NCBI GenBank assembly: GCA_016711435.1
Contig: JADJSY010000063.1
Location: 1 to 26,039, forward strand
DNA: 26,039 nucleotides
DNA from: Lewinellaceae bacterium
GTDB taxonomy: Bacteria; Bacteroidota; Bacteroidia; Chitinophagales; Saprospiraceae
Direction of reading: 5' to 3'
Below are positions 1 to 8,220 of the stretch, one piece after another (positions within the stretch are counted from its first letter, which is position 1; each line of letters opens with the position of its first letter). Below the pieces are notes generated by a model. It had not been told where the DNA came from and made no database searches. It was given only the letters and a program-made list of their open reading frames with translations. A program made the position numbers and the translations under genes.

Positions 1-79
1 TGCAAAGCGTGAAGACAATTATCGCATGGCGCGAACTTCAAAACCTTATAATTCCTTTATATGAATGCCAAGGGTGAAG

Positions 80-116
80 TCACCCCCTCTCCGTTGGAGA
101 GGGGGCCGGGGGGTGA
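80..116. repeat. GC-rich hairpin repeat at the 5' edge of the first gene
   Basis: A perfect 10-bp stem (83-92 CCCCCTCTCC with 96-105 GGAGAGGGGG) has a GTT loop and is framed by TCACCCCC (80-87) and a G6-TGA run (108-116). There is no T-tract, so it is not a classic terminator. It lies where the start of the next gene should be and resembles the dispersed C/G-rich hairpin repeats seen in Bacteroidota intergenic DNA. A degraded relative may exist at 19764-19796. Confidence 0.65.
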
Positions 117-170
117 GGTCTAATCCCTCAAACCAGGTTCATCCGAACAGGTATACTGGTCATACTGTGC

Positions 171-650
171 TTGTTGGCTTTTTACTATCTATACCGGCCA
201 GGTCAGGGGAACATCATCACTGACCAGAAAAAACTTGCCTGGGACGATGTGGCGTATGTTGATGAGCAAGGGGAGTTGAAATTAAAAGAATGGCGACTTA
301 AAGAACTCGATAAACAGATCAAAGAATTTGAAGAAGCAGAACAGTATGCTTTAATAGCTAAGGCAGACGGGCAGTACATTTGTTATGTATGTAATAGCGC
401 TACATGCTTTTTGCAAAAGGGTATGGTCTGGAAGTATGGTGTGACCAGAAGGGGCGTAGACAAACGATACCCCGGAGACTCGTTATTCAAAATGAACCTT
501 TATTATCAAATTGAATTTCAGGGAACTCATCAAGAATGCCTGATCGAAGAAAAGAGAAAAATCTTTCTCTATCCATTATACCATGACAATATGGTTCGGA
601 GAGCCTCCGAGCGAATGTTAAGGCCACCAGGCAACAAAAATGATAGTTAA
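171..650 (+). CDS. Membrane-anchored protein with GIY-YIG-like C-terminal domain, start uncertain
   Basis: At least 159 aa. No ATG start is visible. The frame is open from 117, and codons 141-200 encode a hydrophobic segment (TGILVILCLLAFYYLY) that would make a good N-terminal membrane anchor. TTG at 171 is the first usable start codon but falls inside that segment, so the true N-terminus probably lies upstream and may have been displaced by the hairpin repeat at 80-116. A charged, probably helical linker (about residues 30-60) follows. The C-terminal 95 residues show the order of GIY-YIG nuclease landmarks: DGQYICYV, VWKYGVT, KRY, a glutamate in CLIEEKRKI, and an asparagine in RPPGNKND. The nuclease assignment rests on motif order alone. 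A membrane-tethered nuclease or toxin-like effector is possible, and the small gene after it could be a partner, but nothing here proves that. Confidence 0.6.
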   Translation: MLAFYYLYRPGQGNIITDQKKLAWDDVAYVDEQGELKLKEWRLKELDKQIKEFEEAEQYALIAKADGQYICYVCNSATCFLQKGMVWKYGVTRRGVDKRYPGDSLFKMNLYYQIEFQGTHQECLIEEKRKIFLYPLYHDNMVRRASERMLRPPGNKNDS

Positions 651-722
651 TTTGGATTTGTACTCTTAAAAAGCCTGTAACTTTGTTTTAATACTGAGAG
701 TACCCATAATAAAATTCGAATC

Positions 723-992
723 ATGGCTAATGTAACACTTGCAGCAAATAAAGAGGTCTGTGATCTTCTTGATTATGAATATGTAGAGCATCAACTGGGC
801 GACCTGAAAGTAAACATTCTGTTTTCCTGCGTAAATACGGACGACTGGTCAGATGAAAGTTGGATCAATGCAGAGGGTATACCATCACATATTATCAAAC
901 TACCCTATCACAAAGTTATAAATATGAATAAAGAGCAAGTTCGTAAACTCATGCTGGAAAAAGCGCAGGAAAGATTGCAACAGGCTGCGTAG
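723..992 (+). CDS. Small hypothetical protein
   Basis: 89 aa starting at an ATG 72 bp after the previous stop, same strand. I do not recognise the family. The protein looks soluble and globular: no signal peptide or membrane segment, a short cysteine-containing strand (ILFSCVN), an acidic/aromatic patch (DDWSDESWINAEG), and a C-terminal amphipathic helix rich in K, E, R and Q. Composition and codon use look like normal coding sequence. Its position directly after the GIY-YIG-like gene allows a partner or immunity role, but this is only a guess from adjacency. The stop codon touches the first base of an inverted repeat. Confidence 0.6.
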   Translation: MANVTLAANKEVCDLLDYEYVEHQLGDLKVNILFSCVNTDDWSDESWINAEGIPSHIIKLPYHKVINMNKEQVRKLMLEKAQERLQQAA

Positions 993-1073
993 GAATGAGG
1001 GATGATATAGCCACTCTATGTGCGATATAATATTGATCACGCTCGGCATCCCTCATTCCTCATTCCTCATCCC
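992..1073. repeat. Inverted repeat plus CTCATTC heptamer array between convergent genes
   Basis: GGAATGAGGGATG (992-1004) is the perfect reverse complement of CATCCCTCATTCC (1047-1059), with a 42-bp spacer. The right arm continues into a period-7 array (CTCATTC, CTCATTC, CTCATCC) up to about 1073. It sits between a + gene and a - gene that converge, so it could act as a bidirectional terminator; there is no clear T-tract. The 16-mer at 1036-1051 recurs with one mismatch at 23325-23340, marking a dispersed element. Confidence 0.7.
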
Positions 1074-1867
1074 TGTTCCCGCCCCTCCATCGCCACCGAC
1101 AGCTGATTAAAATACTGCGCGGTGGTTTCTTTCAGGTAAATGCCGAAGCGGATGGCGAGTTTGTCGATGGCATTGAGGTCGAAGAAAGTGTAATCGAACT
1201 GGTGGAGTTTGCCGCTGGTGAGTTCTTCCCGGTTTTGTTGCAGCAGGTGAAATTCGGAGGCCGAGAGGTTGTTGAGGCTGCCGGCGTCCACCCACTTTTT
1301 GAGTCGGCGTTCGGTTGCTTTCAGTGCATCTTCCAGCATATTCAGGTCGCGGGTGGCTTCACCCAGGATGCGGCGCTGCATCTGGATATGATCTACGGCA
1401 AATTCGATTTCCTTTTTGACCTGGTAGTCGTCTTTTTCAATCGAGTAGTACTGTTTGCTGATGTCGGCATTGAAACGTTTGACGATGTCGAGGTGCAACA
1501 GGGCCAGGTCTTTCATCTGATCCATGATGTTGCGGAATTTATTCTGGAGCAGGTTGAAATGGGCTTTTTCCCCGGCCAGGCTGCCTTTGGCGTGGTTGTT
1601 TTCGACCACAAAAAAGAGAGACAACAGCAGGTGCTCGGTCTGTGCTTCTTCGCGGTGATCCACCGCCCGGGTTTTGCTCAGAAAAATGGAAAATTGCTCG
1701 CCTTGCTGTTTGAAAGCCTCTATTTTTTGCAGAATACCGTCCAAAGGTTCCACCAACTCCTCGGGGGCAGGAGGCTGCATATCGAAATTGGAAACGGGCG
1801 GACTGTCTGGCGTCTCCGGTTTCTTTTTTTCAGGATCATCAAAGAGGTCGGCGTACGGATTGGGCAT
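1067..1867 (-). CDS. Coiled-coil hypothetical protein
   Basis: 266 aa from the ATG at 1867 (MPNPYADLFDD). The frame is open 22 codons further upstream, but that extension is rich in basic and cysteine residues and resembles no leader, so I chose the internal ATG. The first 45 residues are acidic and proline-rich (DDPEKKKPETPDSPP), probably disordered. Residues about 55-240 are predicted by eye to be long helices with heptad-like leucine/isoleucine spacing and many K, E and Q, including a four-helix-like central part. There is no signal peptide, membrane span or catalytic motif. It follows the Nudix regulator on the same strand with a 34-bp gap, so co-transcription is likely. I do not recognise the family and assign no function. 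Confidence 0.7.
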   Translation of the reverse strand: MPNPYADLFDDPEKKKPETPDSPPVSNFDMQPPAPEELVEPLDGILQKIEAFKQQGEQFSIFLSKTRAVDHREEAQTEHLLLSLFFVVENNHAKGSLAGEKAHFNLLQNKFRNIMDQMKDLALLHLDIVKRFNADISKQYYSIEKDDYQVKKEIEFAVDHIQMQRRILGEATRDLNMLEDALKATERRLKKWVDAGSLNNLSASEFHLLQQNREELTSGKLHQFDYTFFDLNAIDKLAIRFGIYLKETTAQYFNQLSVAMEGREQG

Positions 1868-1901
1868 TTTGCATGTGGAATGATGGCAAAAGTAGGTTTT
1901 T

Positions 1902-2684
1902 CTAAATAGCCTCCTGCCCTTTGCTCTTTGCAATTTGCAATTTTGCCCTTTTTCTGATCGCTAAATCGGTCGATTCAAGCGGGCTACTGGGAGCCGGGGT
2001 AGGCATAAAGTGCCAAAAATCATTAAATTTTCTGTCGTATTTTTCTTTATCTAATTTGTACAGGACGGCTTTTTTATTGGTCGAATTTTTATTTTTCAGG
2101 CCGGTATCTATGAGTAATCCGGTGGATAGAATTTTTCTGCTGAAATTCCTGCGATCCAGCCGCATATCGTATATCGCTTCGTAGAGTTTTTGAAGTTGCG
2201 GGATACTGAATTGTTCAGGCAATAATTCGACACCCAAGGGATGGAGTGCGGCTTTGTAGCGCAAGCGATCGAGCGCCATGGCCACCATGCGGTCGTGATC
2301 GAAAATCAGTTTGGGCTTTTTACGCAGGCTGATCCACTGTGCATGGTGCGCATCGAGCGCCTCCTGGTCTTGATCATGGATATTGACCAGGGCAAAAAAA
2401 GCGACGGACAGGGTTCGTTCCACCGGATCACGAACCACTTCACCGAATGCTCCCAGCTGCTCTACATATATGTCTCTCAATCCTGTAAGGTCATAGAGTA
2501 TCCTGTTAGCGCCCGCTTCCAGGTCTTCTTCCGGCTGAAGGAAACCACCCATCAGCGACCATCTCTCCTTTTCCGGTTCAAAGTTGCGTTTAATCAATAA
2601 TAATTTGAGTTCTTCTCCATCAAACCCAAATATGATGCAATCAGTTGCGACTAAAATTCGAGTCGTGTGCGGGTATTGTTTCAT
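1902..2684 (-). CDS. AraR-like transcriptional regulator, NrtR/Nudix family
   Basis: 260 aa, ATG at 2684. Residues about 8-145 form a Nudix-like domain (ILVATDCIIFGFDGEELKLLL, then WSLMGGFLQPEEDLEAGANR). The Nudix box is degenerate: the usual REXXEE is replaced by NRILYDLTGL, as expected for a domain that senses a ligand and does not hydrolyse it. Residues about 150-235 match the winged-helix DNA-binding half of NrtR proteins (FSIPQLQKLYEAIYDMRLDRRNFSRKIL, then KKAVLYKLDKEKY). In Bacteroides a protein of this architecture, AraR, represses arabinose-use genes and responds to L-arabinose. Here the gene is divergent from susC, and a pair of palindromes lies in the shared control region. The last residues (RAKLQIAKSKGQEAI) are translated from an intergenic-type low-complexity repeat. 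The Nudix-regulator family call is strong; arabinose as ligand is inferred from context. Confidence 0.85.
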   Translation of the reverse strand: MKQYPHTTRILVATDCIIFGFDGEELKLLLIKRNFEPEKERWSLMGGFLQPEEDLEAGANRILYDLTGLRDIYVEQLGAFGEVVRDPVERTLSVAFFALVNIHDQDQEALDAHHAQWISLRKKPKLIFDHDRMVAMALDRLRYKAALHPLGVELLPEQFSIPQLQKLYEAIYDMRLDRRNFSRKILSTGLLIDTGLKNKNSTNKKAVLYKLDKEKYDRKFNDFWHFMPTPAPSSPLESTDLAIRKRAKLQIAKSKGQEAI

Positions 2685-2748
2685 GAAGATTACTTTCTGT
2701 GCCTGTAAGAAGTTATTGGTTATTAATGCTGATAATCAAGCATGAAAT

Positions 2749-2848
2749 GTGCGGGGTCGTAAGACCCTCGCGGGGGAAAAACGGCGGGCCCGCGGAAGAA
2801 AAAACCAATGGCTTTCGTTATTTGTGCGAGGGTCTTACGACCCCGCAC
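2749..2848. repeat. REP-like inverted doublet with 23-bp perfect arms
   Basis: Arms 2749-2771 and 2826-2848 are perfect reverse complements over 23 bp. Each arm is itself a hairpin (GGGTC-GTAA-GACCC), so the element is a doublet of small hairpins in opposite orientation around a 54-bp spacer containing a 10-bp GC palindrome (2784-2793). This is the plan of REP/BIME-type elements. No transposase is nearby. It could also insulate the divergent promoters. Confidence 0.8.
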
Positions 2849-3111
2849 TTACTTAAAAGGCTGCAAAGTTAAATATTTCCCGCTACCAGCCACCACGATG
2901 GACGCCTTTGTTCTCCGCACAACAGTCTCCGCTACAACACCCAAGCATCACTTCATACGCGGCTGAACCTTCCCGTCCTGCCTCTATTGTTCGGAACCTA
3001 TTTGAAATACAATAGATAAGGTGCTCATATTCGGTATTCAAAGAAGAAAAATTTAAGAAAATCTAAAAAAGTCAAAAAAAATTGCTCCGATAGGAGGCAG
3101 ATATAAATACA

Positions 3112-3177
3112 TGTGTATATTTGACACGAATAAATGTGTGTGTTTGACACAAATGGATACCGACGGGAAATGTGTCA
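3112..3177. promoter_or_regulatory. Candidate AraR-type operator: two 17-bp palindromes plus a half-site
   Basis: Site 1 (3112-3128) is TGTGT-ATATTTG-ACACG and site 2 (3135-3151) is TGTGT-GTGTTTG-ACACA: the same imperfect palindrome, with the spacer ending TTTG in both. Their starts are 23 bp apart, roughly two helical turns. An inverted half-site TGTGTCA follows at 3171-3177. Site 1 contains TATATTTG (3116-3123), a match to the Bacteroidota -7 consensus TAnnTTTG, though no -33 box is correctly spaced. I saw the motif nowhere else in the window. The arrangement beside susC and opposite the Nudix regulator supports an operator. That this regulator binds it is inference. Confidence 0.6.
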
Positions 3178-3263
3178 AGCATAAAAAAAACCCTTAAAAG
3201 TGCTTTGAATTAACACCAGCCATTCTACGTATGCTGATTTCTTAATTTTAAATCATTTGCCTT

Positions 3264-6200
3264 ATGACAAAACTTTGCAAAACACTTATTCTACTGGTTG
3301 CCCTGCTTGGCTGCCTTGCAGCAGCTGAAGCGCAACAAATTACAGGTAGGGTCACCTCCGAGAGAGACGGTACGCCGCTCGTCGGGGTGACTGTCAATGT
3401 AAAAGAACGTACAACCGGCGCTCTTACAGGGGCGGATGGAGCATTCCAGATTGTCGCTTCTCCCGGCAACACGTTGATTTTCAGATACCTGGGGTTCAAA
3501 ACCCTGGAAATGACGCTCGGGACCGAGGCGAAACTGGACGTACAATTGGAAGAAGGCACCCAGGACTTAAATGAAGTAGTGGTAACTGCGCTGGGTATCC
3601 AAAAGGAGTCTAAAAAATTGGGTTATTCGGTCACATCCGTCAATACGGATCAGTTACAGAAAAACAGAACAACCAATATGGTAGAATCCCTGGAGGGGCG
3701 GGTGGCAGGCCTGAATATTACGCCACCGGCAGCCGGCGCCGGTTCCAGTGTGCAAATACGTTTGCGCGGACAGGCAGCATTTGCAGGGGCAAACAACGCA
3801 CCTCTTATTGTAATCAATGGTCTTCCGCTCGATCAGGGCGCCCGGGGGGCAAACCGCGACGACACCGGCCCGAGGCAGACCCGCGACCTTGGGGATAATT
3901 TATCGAGCATCAACCCGGATGATATCGAAAGCATGACCGTACTGAAGGGAGCGACTGCTGCCGCTATCTATGGTTCCAGGGCCGCTAATGGCGCCATCAT
4001 TATAACCACCAAATCCGGAAGGATGAATCAGGGCATCGGCATCGAGTATACTTCCAGTTATACCGCTCAGCAGGCCCTGAATTTCTTTGACTTTCAAACG
4101 GAATACGGCCAGGGCACAGGAGGTGTCAGACCTACCAGTGGGGCAAATGCTGCAACAACCGGTCATTTTGCCTGGGGCGAACGCTTAGATGGCGCACCAA
4201 CCCCTATTTTTGACGGCACCTTGCAACCCTATTCTGCAAATCCGAACCGGCTTTTCGACTTTTTGCAAACAGGTACGGATTTCACCAATACCCTTGCATT
4301 GTCCGGCGGCGGCGCCAGTGGAAGTTTCCGGGCATCGTTTTCTAACACCGACGCCAAAGGCATCACACCAACCAACGACTTCAAGAGGAAGATTGCCAAT
4401 ATAGGGGTCAATCATAATATTACGGACAAGCTCAGGCTCCAGTTGAATATCAATTACACGAACGAGCAGCAGTACAATCCGCCACAAATAGGTATACAAG
4501 GGCCTGGGGCAGTAAACTTTTTTACCAGGCTTGCGACGTCCATCCCGCTTTCGGCGCTGAGAGACAACGCAGTGGCAGCCAATGGGACAGAAACCCTGAC
4601 TTCCGGTTTTCAGGGTACCTTGTTAAATCCCTACTACAGTATAGCTGTGGGTCAGCGCTTTTTGAACGAGCGGGACCGTTTTCTGGGAACTGCCACATTG
4701 AGATATGATTTTAATGACTGGTTGTATGCTCAAGGCAGGTATAACTACGATTATGGCGTTAGTTTTTCGGAGTTCGATAACCCGGGAGGTATTGGAACCA
4801 GCGTACCTACCAATGCGGATGGTACGTATAAAGGAACGTACAATTTATCGGAAAACAAGGGCACGGAAATAAATGCCGACTTCCTGGTCGGCGGCGACAA
4901 ACAATTCGGAAATTTTTCTGTCGACGCAAGCATTGGCGGAAACACCTGGAGGGTTGAAAATCACAATTTTGCCCAGGATGCCTCAAATTTCATTGTTCGC
5001 GACCTGTATTCCATCGGAAACGGCAGCGTTCGGAACCAGAGTTTCGGGTATTCCCAATTCAGGGTTAATTCACTGTACGGATGGGCTGAGCTTGGATTCA
5101 ATAGCATGTTATACCTGAATTTTACAGGCAGAAATGACTGGTTCTCTGTCCTGAATCCGGATGACAACAGCGAGTTTTACCAATCTATCTCCGGTAGTTT
5201 TGTATTCTCCGAGTTGATGAAAAGTCAGAAATGGCTATCTTATGGAAAGCTGAGGGCATCCTGGGCCGAGGTGGGAAGTTCGAATGGCGTAAATCCTTAT
5301 GACGGCGTCCTCACCTATGGCATCGGCGCAAATCAATTTAATGGTCAGACTACGGCTACCATCAATGGCAATGTCGCGCCTAACCAATTCCTGAGGCCGT
5401 TCTCTGTCCAGGAAAAGGAAATTGGCCTCGAATTAAGGATGTTTAACAACAGGGTGTTTGTGGATGTCGCCGCTTTTGATAAAGTAACCACAGATCAGAT
5501 ATTGGGTGTTGTGCTTTCCAATACATCCGGATACGATCAATCCAAACAAAACCTTGGCTCCTTAAAGAATTCCGGTGTGGAATTCCTGATAGAAGTTACG
5601 CCTGTACAAACCCGTAATTTTACCTGGACGACTTCCTGGAACAATGCCTTCCTGGCGACAGAAGTGCTATCTGTTGGCGCACCCGATGAAATTATAGTAG
5701 TCAACTGGGGTACCACCGGTCTTGAGTTTATCGGACAATTAAGGTATGTGGAAGGATTGCCTATGAACCAGATTTATGCGAGAACTTATAAAAGGGATGA
5801 ACGGGGCCAGATTCTCCTGACCGATCAGGGCCGCTTAATTCCATCAGACGACTATGTGAGTTTCGGCAGCTCGATTCCAAAATTTACCGGAGGCTGGAAC
5901 AACTCATTCAGATATAAAAACCTCTCTCTGGGCTTACACCTCGATTACAAACTGGGTGGATACGTCATTTCTTCAACGGCTTTAAATGCGAACAGACAAG
6001 GACACTCCCAGCAGTCGCTAGTGGGTCGTCGGGAAGGAGAAAACGGAGTTGTCTTTCCTGGTGTGTACCAATCCAGCGGAGAAGCTAATACTTCCGCAGT
6101 TGCCCCGAATGTATTCTATGCAGATTACAGAAACAATCAAATGGGTGATATCGTGACATTTAAGTCGGATTTCGTCAAGCTGAGAAACATCACCATCGCT

Positions 6201-6419
6201 TATAACCTGACGGATATGCTGCGCAAATCGGGTTCCCTGCGCTTTATTAAAGGACTGACTGTGAGCGCATCCTGCCGAAACGCGGCACTGCTTTACAAGG
6301 ACATACCTGACCTCGATCCGGAAGCCATTCAATCCTCGGGAGACTTCAGAACCGGGTATGAGAATACCTCTTTGCCAACTACCCGCAATTTCAACATCAG
6401 CTTAAATGCCAAATTCTAA
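3264..6419 (+). CDS. SusC-type TonB-dependent outer-membrane transporter
   Basis: 1051 aa. It imports oligosaccharides through the outer membrane using TonB energy and works as a lidded barrel with its SusD partner. The N-terminus is a signal peptide ending near AEAQQ. Residues about 25-105 form the carboxypeptidase-regulatory-like domain typical of SusC proteins (ITGRVTSERDGTPLVGVTV; FRYLGFKTLEM). A TonB-box region follows (DLNEVVVTALGIQ), then the plug (GRVAGLNI, IRLRGQAAFAGANNAPLIVI, MTVLKGATAAAIYGSRAANG) and the barrel, ending in the aromatic-terminated strand FNISLNAKF. There is no N-terminal STN signalling domain, so control by an anti-sigma/ECF pair is unlikely; the operator-like palindromes upstream fit a classical repressor better. 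susD starts 5 bp downstream. Length and motifs are complete. Confidence 0.97.
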   Translation: MTKLCKTLILLVALLGCLAAAEAQQITGRVTSERDGTPLVGVTVNVKERTTGALTGADGAFQIVASPGNTLIFRYLGFKTLEMTLGTEAKLDVQLEEGTQDLNEVVVTALGIQKESKKLGYSVTSVNTDQLQKNRTTNMVESLEGRVAGLNITPPAAGAGSSVQIRLRGQAAFAGANNAPLIVINGLPLDQGARGANRDDTGPRQTRDLGDNLSSINPDDIESMTVLKGATAAAIYGSRAANGAIIITTKSGRMNQGIGIEYTSSYTAQQALNFFDFQTEYGQGTGGVRPTSGANAATTGHFAWGERLDGAPTPIFDGTLQPYSANPNRLFDFLQTGTDFTNTLALSGGGASGSFRASFSNTDAKGITPTNDFKRKIANIGVNHNITDKLRLQLNINYTNEQQYNPPQIGIQGPGAVNFFTRLATSIPLSALRDNAVAANGTETLTSGFQGTLLNPYYSIAVGQRFLNERDRFLGTATLRYDFNDWLYAQGRYNYDYGVSFSEFDNPGGIGTSVPTNADGTYKGTYNLSENKGTEINADFLVGGDKQFGNFSVDASIGGNTWRVENHNFAQDASNFIVRDLYSIGNGSVRNQSFGYSQFRVNSLYGWAELGFNSMLYLNFTGRNDWFSVLNPDDNSEFYQSISGSFVFSELMKSQKWLSYGKLRASWAEVGSSNGVNPYDGVLTYGIGANQFNGQTTATINGNVAPNQFLRPFSVQEKEIGLELRMFNNRVFVDVAAFDKVTTDQILGVVLSNTSGYDQSKQNLGSLKNSGVEFLIEVTPVQTRNFTWTTSWNNAFLATEVLSVGAPDEIIVVNWGTTGLEFIGQLRYVEGLPMNQIYARTYKRDERGQILLTDQGRLIPSDDYVSFGSSIPKFTGGWNNSFRYKNLSLGLHLDYKLGGYVISSTALNANRQGHSQQSLVGRREGENGVVFPGVYQSSGEANTSAVAPNVFYADYRNNQMGDIVTFKSDFVKLRNITIAYNLTDMLRKSGSLRFIKGLTVSASCRNAALLYKDIPDLDPEAIQSSGDFRTGYENTSLPTTRNFNISLNAKF

Positions 6420-6424
6420 GAACT

Positions 6425-7993
6425 ATGAAAAACATAAAAAGACTCATTTTTCTGAGTGCCGTCCTCTTTGTGCTGGGAGGATGCGATAAGGACTTTGTAG
6501 AAGTTAACACGAATCCTTATGCACTGACTGATATTGATCCTGCCCTGCTGTTTGCCGGCGCGCAACGAACGGAACTTGGAGGCTGGGAAACAGAACATAC
6601 CATTGTTCAGCATTTCGTAAATCCGCACAACTCGGGCGCTACGCTCGGCCCCAATTTTAACGCGGACAACGATAATTTCAATAATCCGAAATGGAACAAC
6701 TCGTACCCAACCGACATTAAAAACATGGTGCAGGCCATAGCAATTTTGAGAGAGACCAACGACCGGGTAAACCTGCTCAGTATGATACGTATCTGGAAAG
6801 CCCAGATATTTATGGACCTGGTGGATACCTATGCGGACATCCCGTACTTCAATGCGGGTCGGGCTTTCCTCGACGGCAGTGAATTCTTTTACCCGGCTTA
6901 TGACGATGATGAAGCCATCTACGCAGACCTGGAGAAAGAGCTCAGAGAATCCATTGCCGCCCTCAATCCGAGTGGCGACCATGTTTCCGCCGATCTTTTT
7001 TTTGGAACCAATGGTACCTTTAAAACCACTACCGCTGCCGTTCAGGTTGAAAAGTGGAAAAAATTAGGCAATTCGTTGTTGTTGAGGTTGGGAATGCGCT
7101 ATTCAAAGAAGAATCCTGCGAAAGCCGCAGCGATTGTTTCAGATGCCTTTAGCGGCGGCGTGATGACATCCAATGATGACAATGTATACCTGAAATTCAA
7201 TGGCAGTACATTTATCAACGACGGTAATAACGGATTGGTTAACAATAACCCGTATTTCTACTACGCGGCAGAACCTTTCGTGAATCAACTGAAATCGACC
7301 AACGATCCCCGCGGCCCGTTTATTCTGGCAACCTACGCCAATCCGGCCAATCCAGTGGCTGATCCCAACCCGGATACCGACCTGGCCAATCAGTTTGGCG
7401 TACCGGTGGGGATACTCAATACCGAACTGGTGAATCCACCTTACAGAGGCGCCAAAGGCGGCGGATATAACTATTCCCAAATGAATGTAAAAGTGGTGGC
7501 TTCCTTAACCGCCCCTGATTTTTGGGTAACTTATTCAGAGGTTGCCTTGCTGCTGGCGGAGGCGGCACACCGCGGCTGGATCCCCGGCGGCGATGCCACA
7601 ACCAAGCAATATTATGAAAATGCCATTCGGGCGGATATTGAAAGATATGCACTTTATCCGAACGCTACTGCTGTTTCCGGCGCAGAAATAGACGCCTACC
7701 TTGCTGAACCCGGCGTAGCATATAATTCGGCCGACGCGCTGAGGTTGATCAATACCCAATTCTGGGTCGTCATGCTCAGAAACGGGACGCAGGCGTTTTC
7801 CAATTTCAGAAGGAGCGGCTTCCCGGCCTTGAGTCCGAACCTTTCCAATAACCTGCTCAACGGCGGATTTGTCAGAAGATTATCTTATCCCGATTATGAA
7901 CTGGCGCAGAACAAGGAAAGCTATTTGAACGCGGTGGCGGCTATTGGCGGAACGGATAATCTGATTACAAGGGTATTCTGGGATATACCGTGA
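6425..7993 (+). CDS. SusD/RagB-family glycan-binding lipoprotein
   Basis: 522 aa, starting 5 bp after susC. The N-terminus is a lipoprotein signal with lipobox LGGC (Cys about residue 20) followed by DKDF, so the protein should be lipidated and placed on the outer membrane. The body matches the SusD-like family, with the early segment VNTNPYALTDIDPALLFAGAQ, TPR-like helices in the first half (IRIWKAQIFMDLVDTYADIPY) and the typical C-terminal block SYPDYELAQNKESYLNAVA. It binds the oligosaccharide and acts as the lid over SusC. The first half looks like the SusD-like_2 subgroup. No frame problem is seen. A 10-bp hairpin follows 21 bp after the stop. Confidence 0.95.
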   Translation: MKNIKRLIFLSAVLFVLGGCDKDFVEVNTNPYALTDIDPALLFAGAQRTELGGWETEHTIVQHFVNPHNSGATLGPNFNADNDNFNNPKWNNSYPTDIKNMVQAIAILRETNDRVNLLSMIRIWKAQIFMDLVDTYADIPYFNAGRAFLDGSEFFYPAYDDDEAIYADLEKELRESIAALNPSGDHVSADLFFGTNGTFKTTTAAVQVEKWKKLGNSLLLRLGMRYSKKNPAKAAAIVSDAFSGGVMTSNDDNVYLKFNGSTFINDGNNGLVNNNPYFYYAAEPFVNQLKSTNDPRGPFILATYANPANPVADPNPDTDLANQFGVPVGILNTELVNPPYRGAKGGGYNYSQMNVKVVASLTAPDFWVTYSEVALLLAEAAHRGWIPGGDATTKQYYENAIRADIERYALYPNATAVSGAEIDAYLAEPGVAYNSADALRLINTQFWVVMLRNGTQAFSNFRRSGFPALSPNLSNNLLNGGFVRRLSYPDYELAQNKESYLNAVAAIGGTDNLITRVFWDIP

Positions 7994-8014
7994 GTAGTTA
8001 TGGTTGTCAGTTAT

Positions 8015-8045
8015 GTGACGGGGTCGGATTGAGTAACCCCGTCAC
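8015..8045 (+). terminator. Hairpin after susD
   Basis: GTGACGGGGT (8015-8024) pairs perfectly with ACCCCGTCAC (8036-8045) around an 11-nt loop, 21 bp after the susD stop. There is no T-tract, so it may stabilise the susCD mRNA 3' end or attenuate transcription more than act as a full intrinsic terminator. Confidence 0.5.
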
Positions 8046-8057
8046 TATGCAATGTAC

Positions 8058-8210
8058 GAGCAGTGAAGGGTGTCTCTGCGAGGGTACGGCAGGTGCTATC
8101 GGGACGGGGTGCTTTGAGCGTTACACTAAAAGATGCTGTGAAGAGGTGTCATCTGCGAGGTACGAGCAGGTGACATCTCGGAGCGGTAATATTTTGATGA
8201 GATGACACCT
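8058..8210. repeat. Imperfect direct and inverted repeat cluster
   Basis: Part of the 318-bp gene-free gap 7994-8311. A segment of about 45 bp starting near 8067 (GTGAAGGGTGTC, TCTGCGAGGGTACG, CAGGTG) recurs near 8138-8183 with small indels. The second copy contains AGGTGTCATCT (8144-8154), whose perfect reverse complement is at 8200-8210, and a near direct copy AGGTGACATCT (8168-8178). A 71-codon open frame crosses this region, but its cysteine-rich product is translated repeat and I reject it as a gene. Confidence 0.55.
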
Positions 8211-8220
8211 GCTATGGCGG

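Larger units (their letters stand above)
2685..3263. other. Divergent intergenic region between the AraR-like gene and susC
   Basis: 579 bp without a convincing gene. From left to right it holds an AT-rich TTATTAATG-type repeat after the regulator start, the inverted doublet at 2749-2848, about 200 bp with no structure I can name, an A-rich tract (3045-3082), two palindromes (3112-3151), a half-site (3171-3177) and an A8 run before a 75-bp leader to susC. The A-rich tract next to the palindromes is what a bent, regulated promoter might show. No clear paired -33/-7 promoter was found. Confidence 0.6.

Noticed and set aside
1202..1909. 235-codon open frame on + opposite the coiled-coil gene
   Set aside because: It is antisense to a gene with better composition and a sensible start, its product is a low-quality F/V-rich sequence, and no family features are visible.
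2991..3030. Possible riboswitch-like leader in the susC control region
   Set aside because: No paired structure or conserved core could be recognised; the stretch looks like ordinary intergenic sequence.
3135..3207. Standard -33/-7 promoter for susC using TGTGTTTG or GTGCTTTG
   Set aside because: Neither matches TAnnTTTG, and the spacing to any TTTG upstream is wrong (about 15 or more than 50 bp).
6416..6982. 188-codon antisense frame inside susD
   Set aside because: It lies opposite an intact, clearly conserved gene and looks like a codon-bias shadow.
7990..8205. 71-codon open frame after susD
   Set aside because: It is translated directly from the repeat cluster, has an unnatural Cys/Gly-rich composition, and overlaps the susD stop.
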